This document shows, piece after piece, positions 7,534 to 13,633 of a stretch of 13,729 nt of DNA. The DNA is from an uncultured Eubacteriales bacterium (GTDB taxonomy: Bacteria > Bacillota > Clostridia > Oscillospirales > Acutalibacteraceae): the NCBI GenBank assembly GCA_934446475.1, contig CAKSEH010000023.1, positions 1 through 13,729 of the forward strand, written 5' to 3'. The notes beneath the pieces are model-generated. The model saw nothing but the letters and a program-made list of their open reading frames with translations. It had not been told where the DNA came from and ran no database searches. A program made the translations under genes and the position numbers. Each line of letters opens with the position of its first letter. Position 1 is the first letter of the stretch.

Positions 7534-7790
7534 TTTTTTTTCTTTTAATACGAGAAATTAAGCTTTGTTTTATATTAAAGCCTAATTTCCCGGTTATATA
7601 GCCTTATTAAATTTGCAATTCTTTTTTTAATACGGGAAATATCGCCTTGTTCTGTATTTTGACTTTGCTTCCCGGTTGCATAGCTTTATTAAATTTGCAA
7701 TTCTTTTTTAATACTGGGAATATTTTTTAGTACAAGGAATAAAGCTTTGCTTTTAATTAAAGCTTAACTTCCCGGTTATGTAGCTATATT
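7534..7790 (-). repeat. Tandem hairpin repeat block H1 (three diverged ~85-bp units)
   Basis: Three diverged units of the form TAATACGGGAAAT...TTCCCGGTTATATAGC...TTAAATTTGCAATTC start near 7552, 7639 and 7715. Each can form a GGGAAAT...ATTTCCC hairpin. The same unit recurs in the opposite orientation at 8607-8768 and 10784-11045. The block begins directly at the stop codon of the 58-aa gene with TGA, eight T and CTTTTAATACG. No gene is present. Confidence 0.75.
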
Positions 7791-7798
7791 GTTTATCA

Positions 7799-8021
7799 GG
7801 CTCCCTTCTTTTGGCAAAAGCCAAAAGAAGGGAGCCGAAAAGGCAATAAAGCCTTATTTTAACAGTAAAACCACATTGAATTAAATGCCTGCCCTGTGTA
7901 AGGTAGCCGAAGGCGGCCGAACGGTAGTGAATGACAGTCCGGGGGACTGTCAGAGCCGTGAGGTGACCGAACCGCAGTGAGACGGTGGGGCGGCTTGCCG
8001 CCTCGGAGGGGTTGTTTTAAA
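7799..8021 (+). repeat. Modular repeat R3 (right part) with a 17-bp hairpin
   Basis: It begins with a perfect 17-bp stem, GGCTCCCTTCTTTTGGC (7799-7815) and its complement (7820-7836), around AAAA. The right half of the modular repeat follows: AGTAAAACCACATTGAA, TGTGTAAGGTAGCCG, the GACAGTCC/GGACTGTC hairpin (7934-7952), GGCGGCTTGCCGCC and the end GGAGGGGTTGTTTTAAA. Bases 7927-8021 are identical to 13463-13557 in R9. The left end CCCTCAGTC is missing. The GGCTCCCTT palindrome looks like two inverted GAAGGGAGCC modules. Confidence 0.78.
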
Positions 8022-8161
8022 ATGAAAGCAAAGCAATAAGCTTAAATTCTTGATATTAACCGTGGAATTTAAAATATAAAACTCTTTAAAAATTTAACCG
8101 AAACTAAAAACATTGAAGATTGAATTTGAAAATTTAAAATATAAAAGACAATGAAAGAATA

Positions 8162-8460
8162 CCCCTCAGTCCCTGTCGGGACAGCTTTTTCTCCGAAAAC
8201 ACCGAACCCTTTTGTCTGCTTCGCAGACATTTCCCCTATCAGGGGAATAACCTCTGTTTTGTCTTACGACAAAAAGAAGGGAGCCTTTGGTGGAAGAGGT
8301 TTTGCCGACTGCTCCGCAGACACTTCCCTGAGTACGGGGAATAACCTCTATAAAAAGAAGAGAGCCTTAAAAGCAACAGAGCCTTATTTTAACAGTAAAA
8401 CTTCATTGAATATAACGGCTCCCTTGTGTAAAGGGAGCTGTCCCGTCAGGGACTGAGGGA
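8162..8460 (+). repeat. Modular repeat R4 (full-length, 24-bp terminal inverted repeats)
   Basis: The best-preserved two-ended copy. CCCTCAGTCCCTGTCGGGAC (8163-8182) plus AGCT is repeated inverted, with one mismatch in 24, at 8436-8459 (ending GTCAGGGACTGAGGG). Each end is itself a GTCCC/GGGAC hairpin. Inside lie the GTCTGC/GCAGAC, CCCCT/AGGGG and TTGTC/GACAA hairpins, and a second diverged copy of the CTGCTCCGCAGACA...GAGAGCC module (8307-8369). No transposase is encoded; frames across it are repeat-derived. The AT-rich leader (8022-8161), rich in TTTAAAAT, resembles the leaders of the other copies. Confidence 0.85.
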
Positions 8461-8553
8461 TTGTTAAAAGCTTAAATCAAAGAATAAGCTTAAATGTTAA
8501 AAGTTAACTATGGAAAATTAAAATTTAAAATATTAAAAAACGAGAAAAAATAT

Positions 8554-8606
8554 CCCTCAGTCAGCCGTTTTGTCTGACAACTCCCCTCTATAAAAAGAAG
8601 GGAGCC
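8554..8606 (+). repeat. Modular repeat R5 (short form)
   Basis: CCCTCAGTCAGCCG with its GTCAG/CTGAC hairpin passes directly into CTCCCCTCTATAAAAAG and AAGGGAGCC. It lacks the ~65-bp GAAAACGGGCACCC / GCAGACA module of the long forms and has no right end. It runs directly into tandem hairpin block H2. Confidence 0.75.
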
Positions 8607-8768
8607 GAATAAACAATATAGCTACATAACCGGGAAAGAGAGTTCTAATTTAAAATAAGGTTATATTCCACGTATCAAAAAATACTGCAAATTTAATAAG
8701 GCTGCATATCCGGGAAATAAAGCTTTAATATAAAACAAAGCTTTATTTCCCGTATTAAAAGAAAAAAA
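8607..8768 (+). repeat. Tandem hairpin repeat block H2 (two units)
   Basis: Two units of the family seen inverted in H1. The second contains a perfect 16-bp stem, CGGGAAATAAAGCTTT (8711-8726) with AAAGCTTTATTTCCCG (8737-8752). The block ends CGTATTAAAAGAAAAAAATC at the stop codon of the 101-aa gene, mirroring the H1 junction at 7531. Confidence 0.78.
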
Positions 8769-9074
8769 TCAGTCTCCAAGTTCTTTGGCACGGAGGTTGA
8801 TTTGTTGTGTGACTTTTATGCCTGCAATGAAACCCATTTCAAAAAACGTGCGTCTGATAGAGCTTACCGATATTCCTATCGTATCTTCAGCCTCGTCCTC
8901 GCTGATTTTGCCGTTTTTTATATCGAGCGGCAACCTATAGAGCGCCCTCTCCGCTTTTCGAACCGTCTCTTCGAAACTTTCATCTTCGGGTATTTTAAAC
9001 AGCCCGCCACCGTTTGCCAAATAGTCAGACAAATAAACCAAATTGCATCTCTTGAGTAAATCAGAAAATTCCAT
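8769..9074 (-). CDS. 101-aa protein of unknown function, divergent from HTH gene
   Basis: A soluble, probably helical, slightly acidic protein, with no signal peptide or membrane segment. It starts MEFSDLLKRCNLVYLSDYL, has a middle part rich in Glu/Arg (DESFEETVRKAERALYR, 32-48) and a C-terminal segment FFEMGFIAGIKVTQQINL (77-94) resembling the terminal helix of small phage- or element-associated proteins. I cannot assign a family. The ATG has GGAGAG about nine bases upstream, and a TTGACA-N17-TATAAT promoter lies about 70 bp further upstream. With the divergent HTH gene it could form a regulator/target or toxin-antitoxin-like pair; that is inference from arrangement only. The TGA stop is shared with the adjacent repeat's border sequence. 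Confidence 0.78.
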   Translation of the reverse strand: MEFSDLLKRCNLVYLSDYLANGGGLFKIPEDESFEETVRKAERALYRLPLDIKNGKISEDEAEDTIGISVSSIRRTFFEMGFIAGIKVTQQINLRAKELGD

Positions 9075-9142
9075 TTAAAATCTCTCCGTTCATATATTGT
9101 TTACATTTACTTATAAGCGTATAAATTTCTCTCACAAGTAAA

Positions 9143-9171
9143 ATTATATTCGATACAAACGAAAATGTCAA
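9143..9171 (-). promoter_or_regulatory. Consensus sigma-A promoter of the 101-aa gene
   Basis: On the minus strand TTGACA (9171-9166) and TATAAT (9148-9143) have a 17-bp spacer, which is full consensus. The expected start near 9136 leaves a ~60-nt leader. The outer end of the -35 box touches the central palindrome at 9171. Confidence 0.85.
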
Positions 9172-9214
9172 CAATAAATTTGCTTAAAAGCAAATTTATT
9201 GTCTTTTTCGTTTG
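9156..9214. promoter_or_regulatory. Central palindrome between divergent promoters (probable operator)
   Basis: ACAATAAATTTGCTT (9171-9185) and AAGCAAATTTATTGT (9188-9202) are perfect 15-bp inverted arms around AA. An outer pair CAAACGAAAA (9156-9165) / TTTTCGTTTG (9205-9214) extends the symmetry. It lies between, and touches, the -35 boxes of two divergent promoters, so binding here could repress both. The HTH protein encoded next to it is the natural candidate ligand (inference). A terminator function is less likely between divergent promoters, although TCTTTTT follows on the plus strand. Confidence 0.7.
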
Positions 9215-9240
9215 ATTTTTTTCGCTTTTAAGCTTATAAT
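9212..9240 (+). promoter_or_regulatory. Sigma-A-type promoter of the HTH gene
   Basis: TTGATT (9212-9217), 17-bp spacer, TATAAT (9235-9240). The -10 box is 21 nt before the ATG, giving a very short leader that just accommodates the GGAG ribosome binding site at 9251-9254. The -35 box overlaps the outer arm of the central palindrome. Confidence 0.8.
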
Positions 9241-9261
9241 TGTTAAGAACGGAGTGATTTG

Positions 9262-9474
9262 ATGTCTGCCGCAAAGAAAATTAAAATGATGCTTGTGGAA
9301 CGGGATATGACAATGGTAGCCCTATCTAAGATATTAAATGTAACCCCATCCACAATAAGCGGAAAAATGAAACGCAATAATTTTTGCGAAAATGATTTGA
9401 AAAAAATAGCCGATGTTTTGGGATATGAATATGAGGCTGTATTTACCGATAAAAACACAGGTAAAAAAATATAG
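9262..9474 (+). CDS. Small XRE/Cro-C1-type helix-turn-helix regulator
   Basis: A 70-aa single-domain DNA-binding protein. After a basic start (MSAAKKIKMMLVERDMTM) it shows the five-helix HTH_3 pattern ALSKILNVTPSTISGKMKR with the turn in NVTPST and the recognition helix in STISGKMKR, then CENDLKKIADVLGYEYEAVF and a short polar tail ending in DKNTGKKI. It fits a common clostridial group of ~70-aa HTH proteins. The ATG at 9262 is preferred over the adjacent upstream TTG (9259) because GGAG (9251-9254) is then seven bases away. It is probably an autoregulator of its own and the divergent promoter through the palindrome at 9156-9214. Confidence 0.88.
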   Translation: MSAAKKIKMMLVERDMTMVALSKILNVTPSTISGKMKRNNFCENDLKKIADVLGYEYEAVFTDKNTGKKI

Positions 9475-9514
9475 CTTTTGTCCGACCGGTTGAAACGATA
9501 GGGCGTGCGTAGGG

Positions 9515-9599
9515 GTTAAGGGTTAGATGTTATATCTTAGAGGTAGGATTGTAGGGGCTTGAGATGTAAGATGATTAAAAGTAAGAATACCCCTCAGTC
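9515..9599 (+). repeat. 85-bp direct repeat, copy 1
   Basis: It begins GTTAAGGGTTAGATG, continues ATCTTAGAGGTAGG and GCTTGAGATGTAAGATG, and ends AAGAATACCCCTCAGTC, so it includes the start of modular repeat R6. It matches 10191-10275 with a single mismatch, at a period of 676 bp. The sequence upstream (9475-9514) bears no DUF559 coding similarity. Confidence 0.9.
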
Positions 9600-9833
9600 A
9601 GCCGTTCCGTCTGACAGCTCCCCTCTGTTTTGTCTTGCGACAAAAAGAAGGGAGCCTAAGGGGGAAACAATTTTGCCGATTGCTTTGCAGACAGTTTTCT
9701 TATCAGGAGAATAACTTCTGTAAAAAGAAAGAAGCTTAAAAGGCAATAAAATTTTGATATATCAATAAAACTATACTGAATACATAGGCTCTCTTGTGTA
9801 AATGAAGCAAAACCGTGACGGAAAGGTCGTTAA
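9590..9833 (+). repeat. Modular repeat R6, abutting the DUF559 gene
   Basis: It starts CCCCTCAGTCAGCCG and goes directly from GACAG to CTCCCCTCTG without the GAAAACGGGCACCC module. It has the TTGTC/GACAA hairpin (TTTTGTCTTGCGACAAAA), GAAGGGAGCC, a diverged GCAGACA module, and a right end CCGTGACGGAAAGGTCG close to the right end of R7. That end supplies AAAGG (9822-9826), seven bases before the DUF559 start codon. Confidence 0.82.
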
Positions 9834-10202
9834 ATGGACAGAAAGCACAACAAAGATATTGTACCGTTTGCAAAGGAACTTCGCAAAAATATGACAAAAG
9901 AAGAACGGCATATATGGTATGATTTTTTAAGAGCATATCCTGTCAAATTTTCAAGGCAGAAAGTGCTCGGAAAATATGTCGCCGACTTTTACTCTGCTCA
10001 GGCAGGGGTGATCATTGAGCTTGACGGCAGTCAACATTACGAAGAATTCGGCAAGCAAAAGGATAAAGAGCGCACCGAATATCTTGAAGAGTACGGGTTG
10101 AGAATAATCAGAATACCGAATAATTGGGTGAACCAAAATTTCAGGGAAGTTTGCGAATATATTGATAATGCGGTTAAGGATAAAATGAGAGTTAAGGGTT
10201 AG
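9834..10202 (+). CDS. DUF559 / Vsr-like endonuclease-domain protein
   Basis: A 122-aa protein of the DUF559 family, in the PD-(D/E)XK (Vsr-like) nuclease superfamily and full length for the single-domain form. Visible features are the helical N terminus FAKELRKNMTKEERHIWYDF (12-31), FSRQKVLGKYVADFY (39-53) with candidate catalytic Asp51, IIELDGSQHYE (60-70) with Glu62, Asp64 and His68, DKERTEYLEEYGLRIIRI (77-94) and the C-terminal helix NFREVCEYIDNAV (102-114). Substrate and role of these stand-alone proteins are not established; nicking or cutting DNA is inferred from the fold. The ATG follows directly on repeat R6, whose end provides the ribosome binding site, and the last codons (GTT AAG GGT TAG) lie in the 85-bp direct repeat. 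No promoter of its own is obvious. It is probably cargo or partner of the repeats, or simply trapped among them. Confidence 0.9.
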   Translation: MDRKHNKDIVPFAKELRKNMTKEERHIWYDFLRAYPVKFSRQKVLGKYVADFYSAQAGVIIELDGSQHYEEFGKQKDKERTEYLEEYGLRIIRIPNNWVNQNFREVCEYIDNAVKDKMRVKG

Positions 10203-10275
10203 ATGTTATATCTTAGAGGTAGGATTATAGGGGCTTGAGATGTAAGATGATTAAAAGTAAGAATACCCCTCAGTC
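10191..10275 (+). repeat. 85-bp direct repeat, copy 2
   Basis: It matches 9515-9599 at 84 of 85 positions. The first 12 bases code for the last three residues (VKG) and the TAG stop of the DUF559 gene; the end overlaps the left end of modular repeat R7. Confidence 0.9.
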
Positions 10276-10453
10276 CCTGACGGGACAGCTTTTTCTCCGA
10301 AAACGGGAACCCTTTTGTCTGCTTCGCAGACATTTCCCCTATCAGGGGAATAACCTCTGTTTTGTCTTGCGACAAAAAGAAGGGAGCCGAAAAAACAAAG
10401 CCCTCCTTGTGTAAAGGAGGGTGGCACGGCAAAGCCGTGACGGAAGGATTGTT
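10266..10453 (+). repeat. Modular repeat R7
   Basis: It starts CCCCTCAGTCCCTGACGGGAC (GTCCC/GGGAC hairpin variant), then TTTTTCTCCGAAAACGGG, GTCTGC/GCAGAC, CCCCT/AGGGG, the TTGTC/GACAA hairpin and GAAGGGAGCC. It then jumps to CCTCCTTGTGTAAAGGAGG and a CACGGC-AAA-GCCGTG hairpin, ending GACGGAAGGATTGTTAAA. The open frame crossing R7 and R8 is repeat-derived and not a gene. An AT-rich spacer (10454-10614) leads to R8. Confidence 0.85.
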
Positions 10454-10614
10454 AAAGACTCAGATCAAAACAGTGGATAAAATACTAACGATTAAACATA
10501 AAAATTTTAATATTAAAAACAGTTCGTTTTTCATTTTATTTTTAAATTTTAAACGAGAAAAACGAAATTTGAAAAGGTTAAAAAATATAAATATAAATTC
10601 ACGAGGAAAGAATA

Positions 10615-10729
10615 CCCCTCAGTCAGCCGTTCCGTCTGACAGCTTTTTCTCCGAAAACGGGCACCCTTTTGTCTGCTTCGCAGACATTTCCCCTATCAGG
10701 GGAATAACCTCTATAAAAAGAAGGGAGCC
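10615..10729 (+). repeat. Modular repeat R8 (left part)
   Basis: CCCCTCAGTCAGCCG..., the GAAAACGGGCACCC module, GTCTGC/GCAGAC, CCCCTATCAGGGG and CTCTATAAAAAG-AAGGGAGCC. The TTGTC/GACAA hairpin is lost and there is no right end; after about 50 bp it gives way to the tandem hairpin block. Confidence 0.8.
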
Positions 10730-10783
10730 TAAAAAGGCAGTAAAGCTTTATTATAAAAATAAAGTTTTGTTCTCTATATTAAA

Positions 10784-11045
10784 AGACTGCAAATTTAACA
10801 AAGCCATATATCCGGGAAATTAAGCTTGAATATAAAACAAAGTCTACATTTCCCGTATCAAAAAAAGACTGCAAATTTAACAAAGCCATATATCCGGGAA
10901 TCAAAAATCAAATATAAATCAAAGCTTTAATATAAAACAAAGTCTACATTTCCCGTATCAAAAAAGGCGGCAAACTTAACAAAGCTACATATCCGGGAAA
11001 TTAAGCTTGAATATAAAACAAAGTCTATATTTCCCGTATTAAAAA
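10784..11045 (+). repeat. Tandem hairpin repeat block H3 (three units of 82, 99 and ~80 bp)
   Basis: Units start near 10784, 10866 and 10965. Each contains GCAAA(T/C)TTAACAAAGC, ATATCCGGGAA, AATATAAAACAAAGTCTA and ATTTCCCGTAT, so GGGAAAT and ATTTCCC can pair across ~35 nt. The middle unit carries ~17 extra bases (TCAAAAATCAAATATAA). The orientation is as in H2 and opposite to H1. The block ends 5-10 nt before the lipoprotein's ribosome binding site, so that gene's promoter must lie inside or before the repeats. Confidence 0.82.
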
Positions 11046-11063
11046 AAAGAAAGGTGAGTGAGG

Positions 11064-12386
11064 ATGAAGAAAACGGCGGTCGGAGTTATTGTATTATTGA
11101 TACTGTTTTTATTTTGCGGTTGTGACGCACTTACTTCAAATACCGAAGAGCTGTTAAGGCCGCCCGAGCTTACGGGTGAATTCAAGCCCATAAATGAGGC
11201 TTTAAAGAGCAGTGTCAAAGGTGATATAACGCTTAAGTATCCTTCGACGGGGGAATACCGCAGTTCGGTCATTCTCCGTGATACCGACGGTGACGGTGTT
11301 AAAGAAGCGTTTGTTTTTTACGGTACGAGCGAAAAAGAGCAAACCTCTATGAACATAAGCCTTATAAGGCAGGTTGGCGGCAAGTGGCGGGTTATAGACA
11401 GTCAAACGATAACCGGTTCGGGCGTTGATAAGATAGATTTCTGCGATATGGACGGTGACGGCAAAGAAGAAATACTTGTCGGCTGGGAAATATACGCATC
11501 AAGCGAAAAGCAGCTTGCAGTCTATTCGCTTACGGATAAATCGCTTGTTCAGCGAATGCTTGAGCAGTACACCACATTCACCTGCTGCGATCTGGATGAG
11601 AACTCGGAGCAGGAGGTTCTGCTGCAGTATCTTGATGTTACGGCGTCGAAGAACACCGCTTCGCTGATAAGGCTTGATGTCAACGGAATCTTAAAAATCG
11701 GCAGCTGTGTTATGGACGGAAATGTAAAAGCGGTTAAAGAGCCGCAGCTTTCGGTTCTTTCAAACGGCAGACCGGCGATTTACTTTGACGAAATAAAGGG
11801 CATAGGGGCTGTGACCGAAGTTCTGTTTTATATGAAAGGCGAGCTTGTAAACCCGTTGCTTGACAGCGAAGCCCGTGAGAATAAGCTTACATTGAGGGAC
11901 TCCGCAATTATGAGCGAAGATATAAATAACGACGGAATAATTGAAATTCCGGCAGCATCTTCAATAGCGAACGCCGATATATCGGGCAGCGAAAAGATTT
12001 TTTATACCGATTGGTGTGCCTATAACGGCGAAACGCTCACAAAAATGAAGGTGTCGATCGTAAACACGGTTGACGGATACAGACTTGATATCCCCGAAAA
12101 ATGGGTCAATAACATAGCCGTTTTCAAGGATAACGACTCAAAGCTGAGAATTATTTACGAATATGACAGCATTTCCGGAGAAATAGGGGAAAGACTTTTG
12201 ACGGTTAAAAAGGTGAGTCCGTCGGATTATAAAAATTCAAAAGGAATAAACAAAAAGACAGCGATAAAGCTGTTTGAAAACTCGTCGGCAGTTTATATAG
12301 CGTTCATTCCGGACGGATATTCCGGAAAACTTGCAATAAACGAGAGCGAGCTTAAAGAAATGTTTGTTTTAATGCAATTTGAGTGA
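11064..12386 (+). CDS. Putative lipoprotein with FG-GAP/VCBS-like DxDxDG repeats
   Basis: A 440-aa secreted, membrane-anchored protein. A basic MKK start, a hydrophobic stretch (5-17) and FCGC with Cys20 form a plausible though non-ideal lipobox. The mature part has four spaced acidic loops typical of FG-GAP/VCBS-like beta-propeller repeats: DTDGDGVKEA (73-82), DMDGDGKEEI (128-137), the degenerate DLDENSEQEV (176-185) and DINNDGIIEI (286-295). The DxDxDG loops are expected to bind calcium. The ATG at 11064 is preferred over a GTG at 11058 because AAAGG (11050-11054) is then nine bases away. The stop lies 10 nt before the response regulator start, so they are co-transcribed. A role as extracellular sensor or accessory of the signalling system is inference; substrate unknown. 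Confidence 0.85.
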   Translation: MKKTAVGVIVLLILFLFCGCDALTSNTEELLRPPELTGEFKPINEALKSSVKGDITLKYPSTGEYRSSVILRDTDGDGVKEAFVFYGTSEKEQTSMNISLIRQVGGKWRVIDSQTITGSGVDKIDFCDMDGDGKEEILVGWEIYASSEKQLAVYSLTDKSLVQRMLEQYTTFTCCDLDENSEQEVLLQYLDVTASKNTASLIRLDVNGILKIGSCVMDGNVKAVKEPQLSVLSNGRPAIYFDEIKGIGAVTEVLFYMKGELVNPLLDSEARENKLTLRDSAIMSEDINNDGIIEIPAASSIANADISGSEKIFYTDWCAYNGETLTKMKVSIVNTVDGYRLDIPEKWVNNIAVFKDNDSKLRIIYEYDSISGEIGERLLTVKKVSPSDYKNSKGINKKTAIKLFENSSAVYIAFIPDGYSGKLAINESELKEMFVLMQFE

Positions 12387-12396
12387 GGTCGGGCAT

Positions 12397-13101
12397 ATGA
12401 AGAGAATACTTATAGTTGAAGACGAAACTGCGATAAGAGAGTTTGAGGCAATAAATTTGCAGAGAGTCGGGTATACAACGGTCGAGGCAGGCTCGGGAGA
12501 AGAGGCACTTTCGATATACGAAAATGACAGCGAGGGTTTCGATATTGCGCTGCTTGATGTTATGATGCCGGGTATGGACGGTATAACCCTCTGTAAAGAA
12601 CTCAGAATGCGAAGCGCAACGCTCGGAATAATTATGCTTACGGCGAAGTCGCAGGAGATAGATAAAATAAGCGGACTTATGACAGGTGCGGACGATTATA
12701 TAACAAAGCCGTTTTCGCCTGCGGAGCTGCTTGCGAGGGTGGACTCGCTTTACAGAAGAGTCGAACTCCAGACTTCAAAGCCGATTCCCGCCGATAATGA
12801 GATATCGCTCGGAGAATTCGTCCTTGATTTAAGGCGCAGAACACTCACCAAAAACGGGAAAAACATTGAGCTTACTCAGGTTGAGTTTCAAATGGTTGAA
12901 TATTTCTTCAATCACCCCGATACCGCACTCAGCAGAAACGATATTCTCGTTAAGGTTTGGGGCGAAAGCTATTTCGGGGAAGAAAAAATAGTCGACGTTA
13001 ATATCAGAAGACTCAGAATGAAAATAGAGGATGACCCCTCTGCTCCAAAACACCTCGTTACCGTGTGGGGTATGGGATATAAATGGAATTCTTTGGTTTA
13101 G
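12397..13101 (+). CDS. OmpR/PhoB-family response regulator
   Basis: A 234-aa two-component transcription factor. The receiver domain (about 1-118) has the acidic pair E8-D9, phospho-acceptor Asp54 in ALLDVMMPGMDG, Thr82 and Lys104 in TKPF. The winged-helix trans_reg_C domain (about 140-232) includes LTQVEFQMVEYF, the recognition-helix region EEKIVDVNIRRLRMKIE and the closing VWGMGYKW. All switch residues are present, so phosphorylation should be functional. The ATG at 12397 has GAGG (12385-12388), overlapping the lipoprotein stop codon, eight bases before it; an in-frame TTG at 12379 is less likely. No histidine kinase follows in the window: the next ~630 bases are repeats. The cognate kinase must be beyond the repeats or elsewhere. 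Confidence 0.95.
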   Translation: MKRILIVEDETAIREFEAINLQRVGYTTVEAGSGEEALSIYENDSEGFDIALLDVMMPGMDGITLCKELRMRSATLGIIMLTAKSQEIDKISGLMTGADDYITKPFSPAELLARVDSLYRRVELQTSKPIPADNEISLGEFVLDLRRRTLTKNGKNIELTQVEFQMVEYFFNHPDTALSRNDILVKVWGESYFGEEKIVDVNIRRLRMKIEDDPSAPKHLVTVWGMGYKWNSLV

Positions 13102-13238
13102 ACTGACTGCGGATATTGCGAAAACTCAAAAGTTAAAGATAAAATTTAGTATGTAAAATCTTAATAGTTTAATCGAATGCTAAAAACATTAAAGATTAAA
13201 TGTGGAATTTTAAAATATTAAAAAACAAGGAAAGAATA
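13102..13238. other. AT-rich leader of repeat R9
   Basis: Spacer after the response regulator stop. It is rich in TTTAAAAT and AATATTAAAAAAC and ends AAGGAAAGAATA directly before CCCCTCAG, as in R2, R8 and R10. No terminator hairpin for the operon is evident, and there is no gene. Confidence 0.5.
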
Positions 13239-13557
13239 CCCCTCAGTCAGCCGTTTTGTCTGACAGCTTTTTCTCCGAAAACGGGCACCCTTTTGTCTGC
13301 TCCGCAGACATTTCCCCTATCAGGGGAATAACCTCTATTTTGTCTTACGACAAAAAGAAGGGAGCCAAAGGGGCAGCATAACTTTATTTTAGCAGTGAAA
13401 CTTCATTGAACATAACGGCTCCCTTGTGTAAAGGGTAGCCGATAGGCGGCTTCAAGCGCAAAGTGAATGACAGTCCGGGGGACTGTCAGAGCCGTGAGGT
13501 GACCGAACCGCAGTGAGACGGTGGGGCGGCTTGCCGCCTCGGAGGGGTTGTTTTAAA
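13239..13557 (+). repeat. Modular repeat R9 (long form)
   Basis: The most complete long copy: the CCCCTCAGTCAGCCG end, GAAAACGGGCACCC, GTCTGC/GCAGAC, CCCCT/AGGGG, the TTGTC/GACAA hairpin, GAAGGGAGCC, AGTGAAACTTCATTGAA, ACGGCTCCCTTGTGTAAAGG, then the extended right end with GACAGTCC/GGACTGTC, GGCGGC/GCCGCC and GGAGGGGTTGTTTTAAA. Its last 95 bp are identical to R3. Confidence 0.87.
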
Positions 13558-13633
13558 GCAAAAACAGAGCAGAAACTTAAATTTTTAAGATTAAATATAA
13601 ATTTTAAAAATATAAAATCACAAGGAAAGAATA

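Noticed and set aside
8151..8456. 101-aa plus-strand open frame
   Set aside because: It coincides with modular repeat R4 and is translated from hairpin modules rather than protein-like sequence.
9171..9210. Plus-strand intrinsic terminator at the central palindrome
   Set aside because: A stem followed by TCTTTTT is present, but it lies between two divergent promoters with no gene reading into it from the left, so an operator explains it better.
10362..10823. 153-aa plus-strand open frame
   Set aside because: It crosses R7, an AT-rich spacer and R8; no conserved protein features, and part of the product mirrors the R4 frame.
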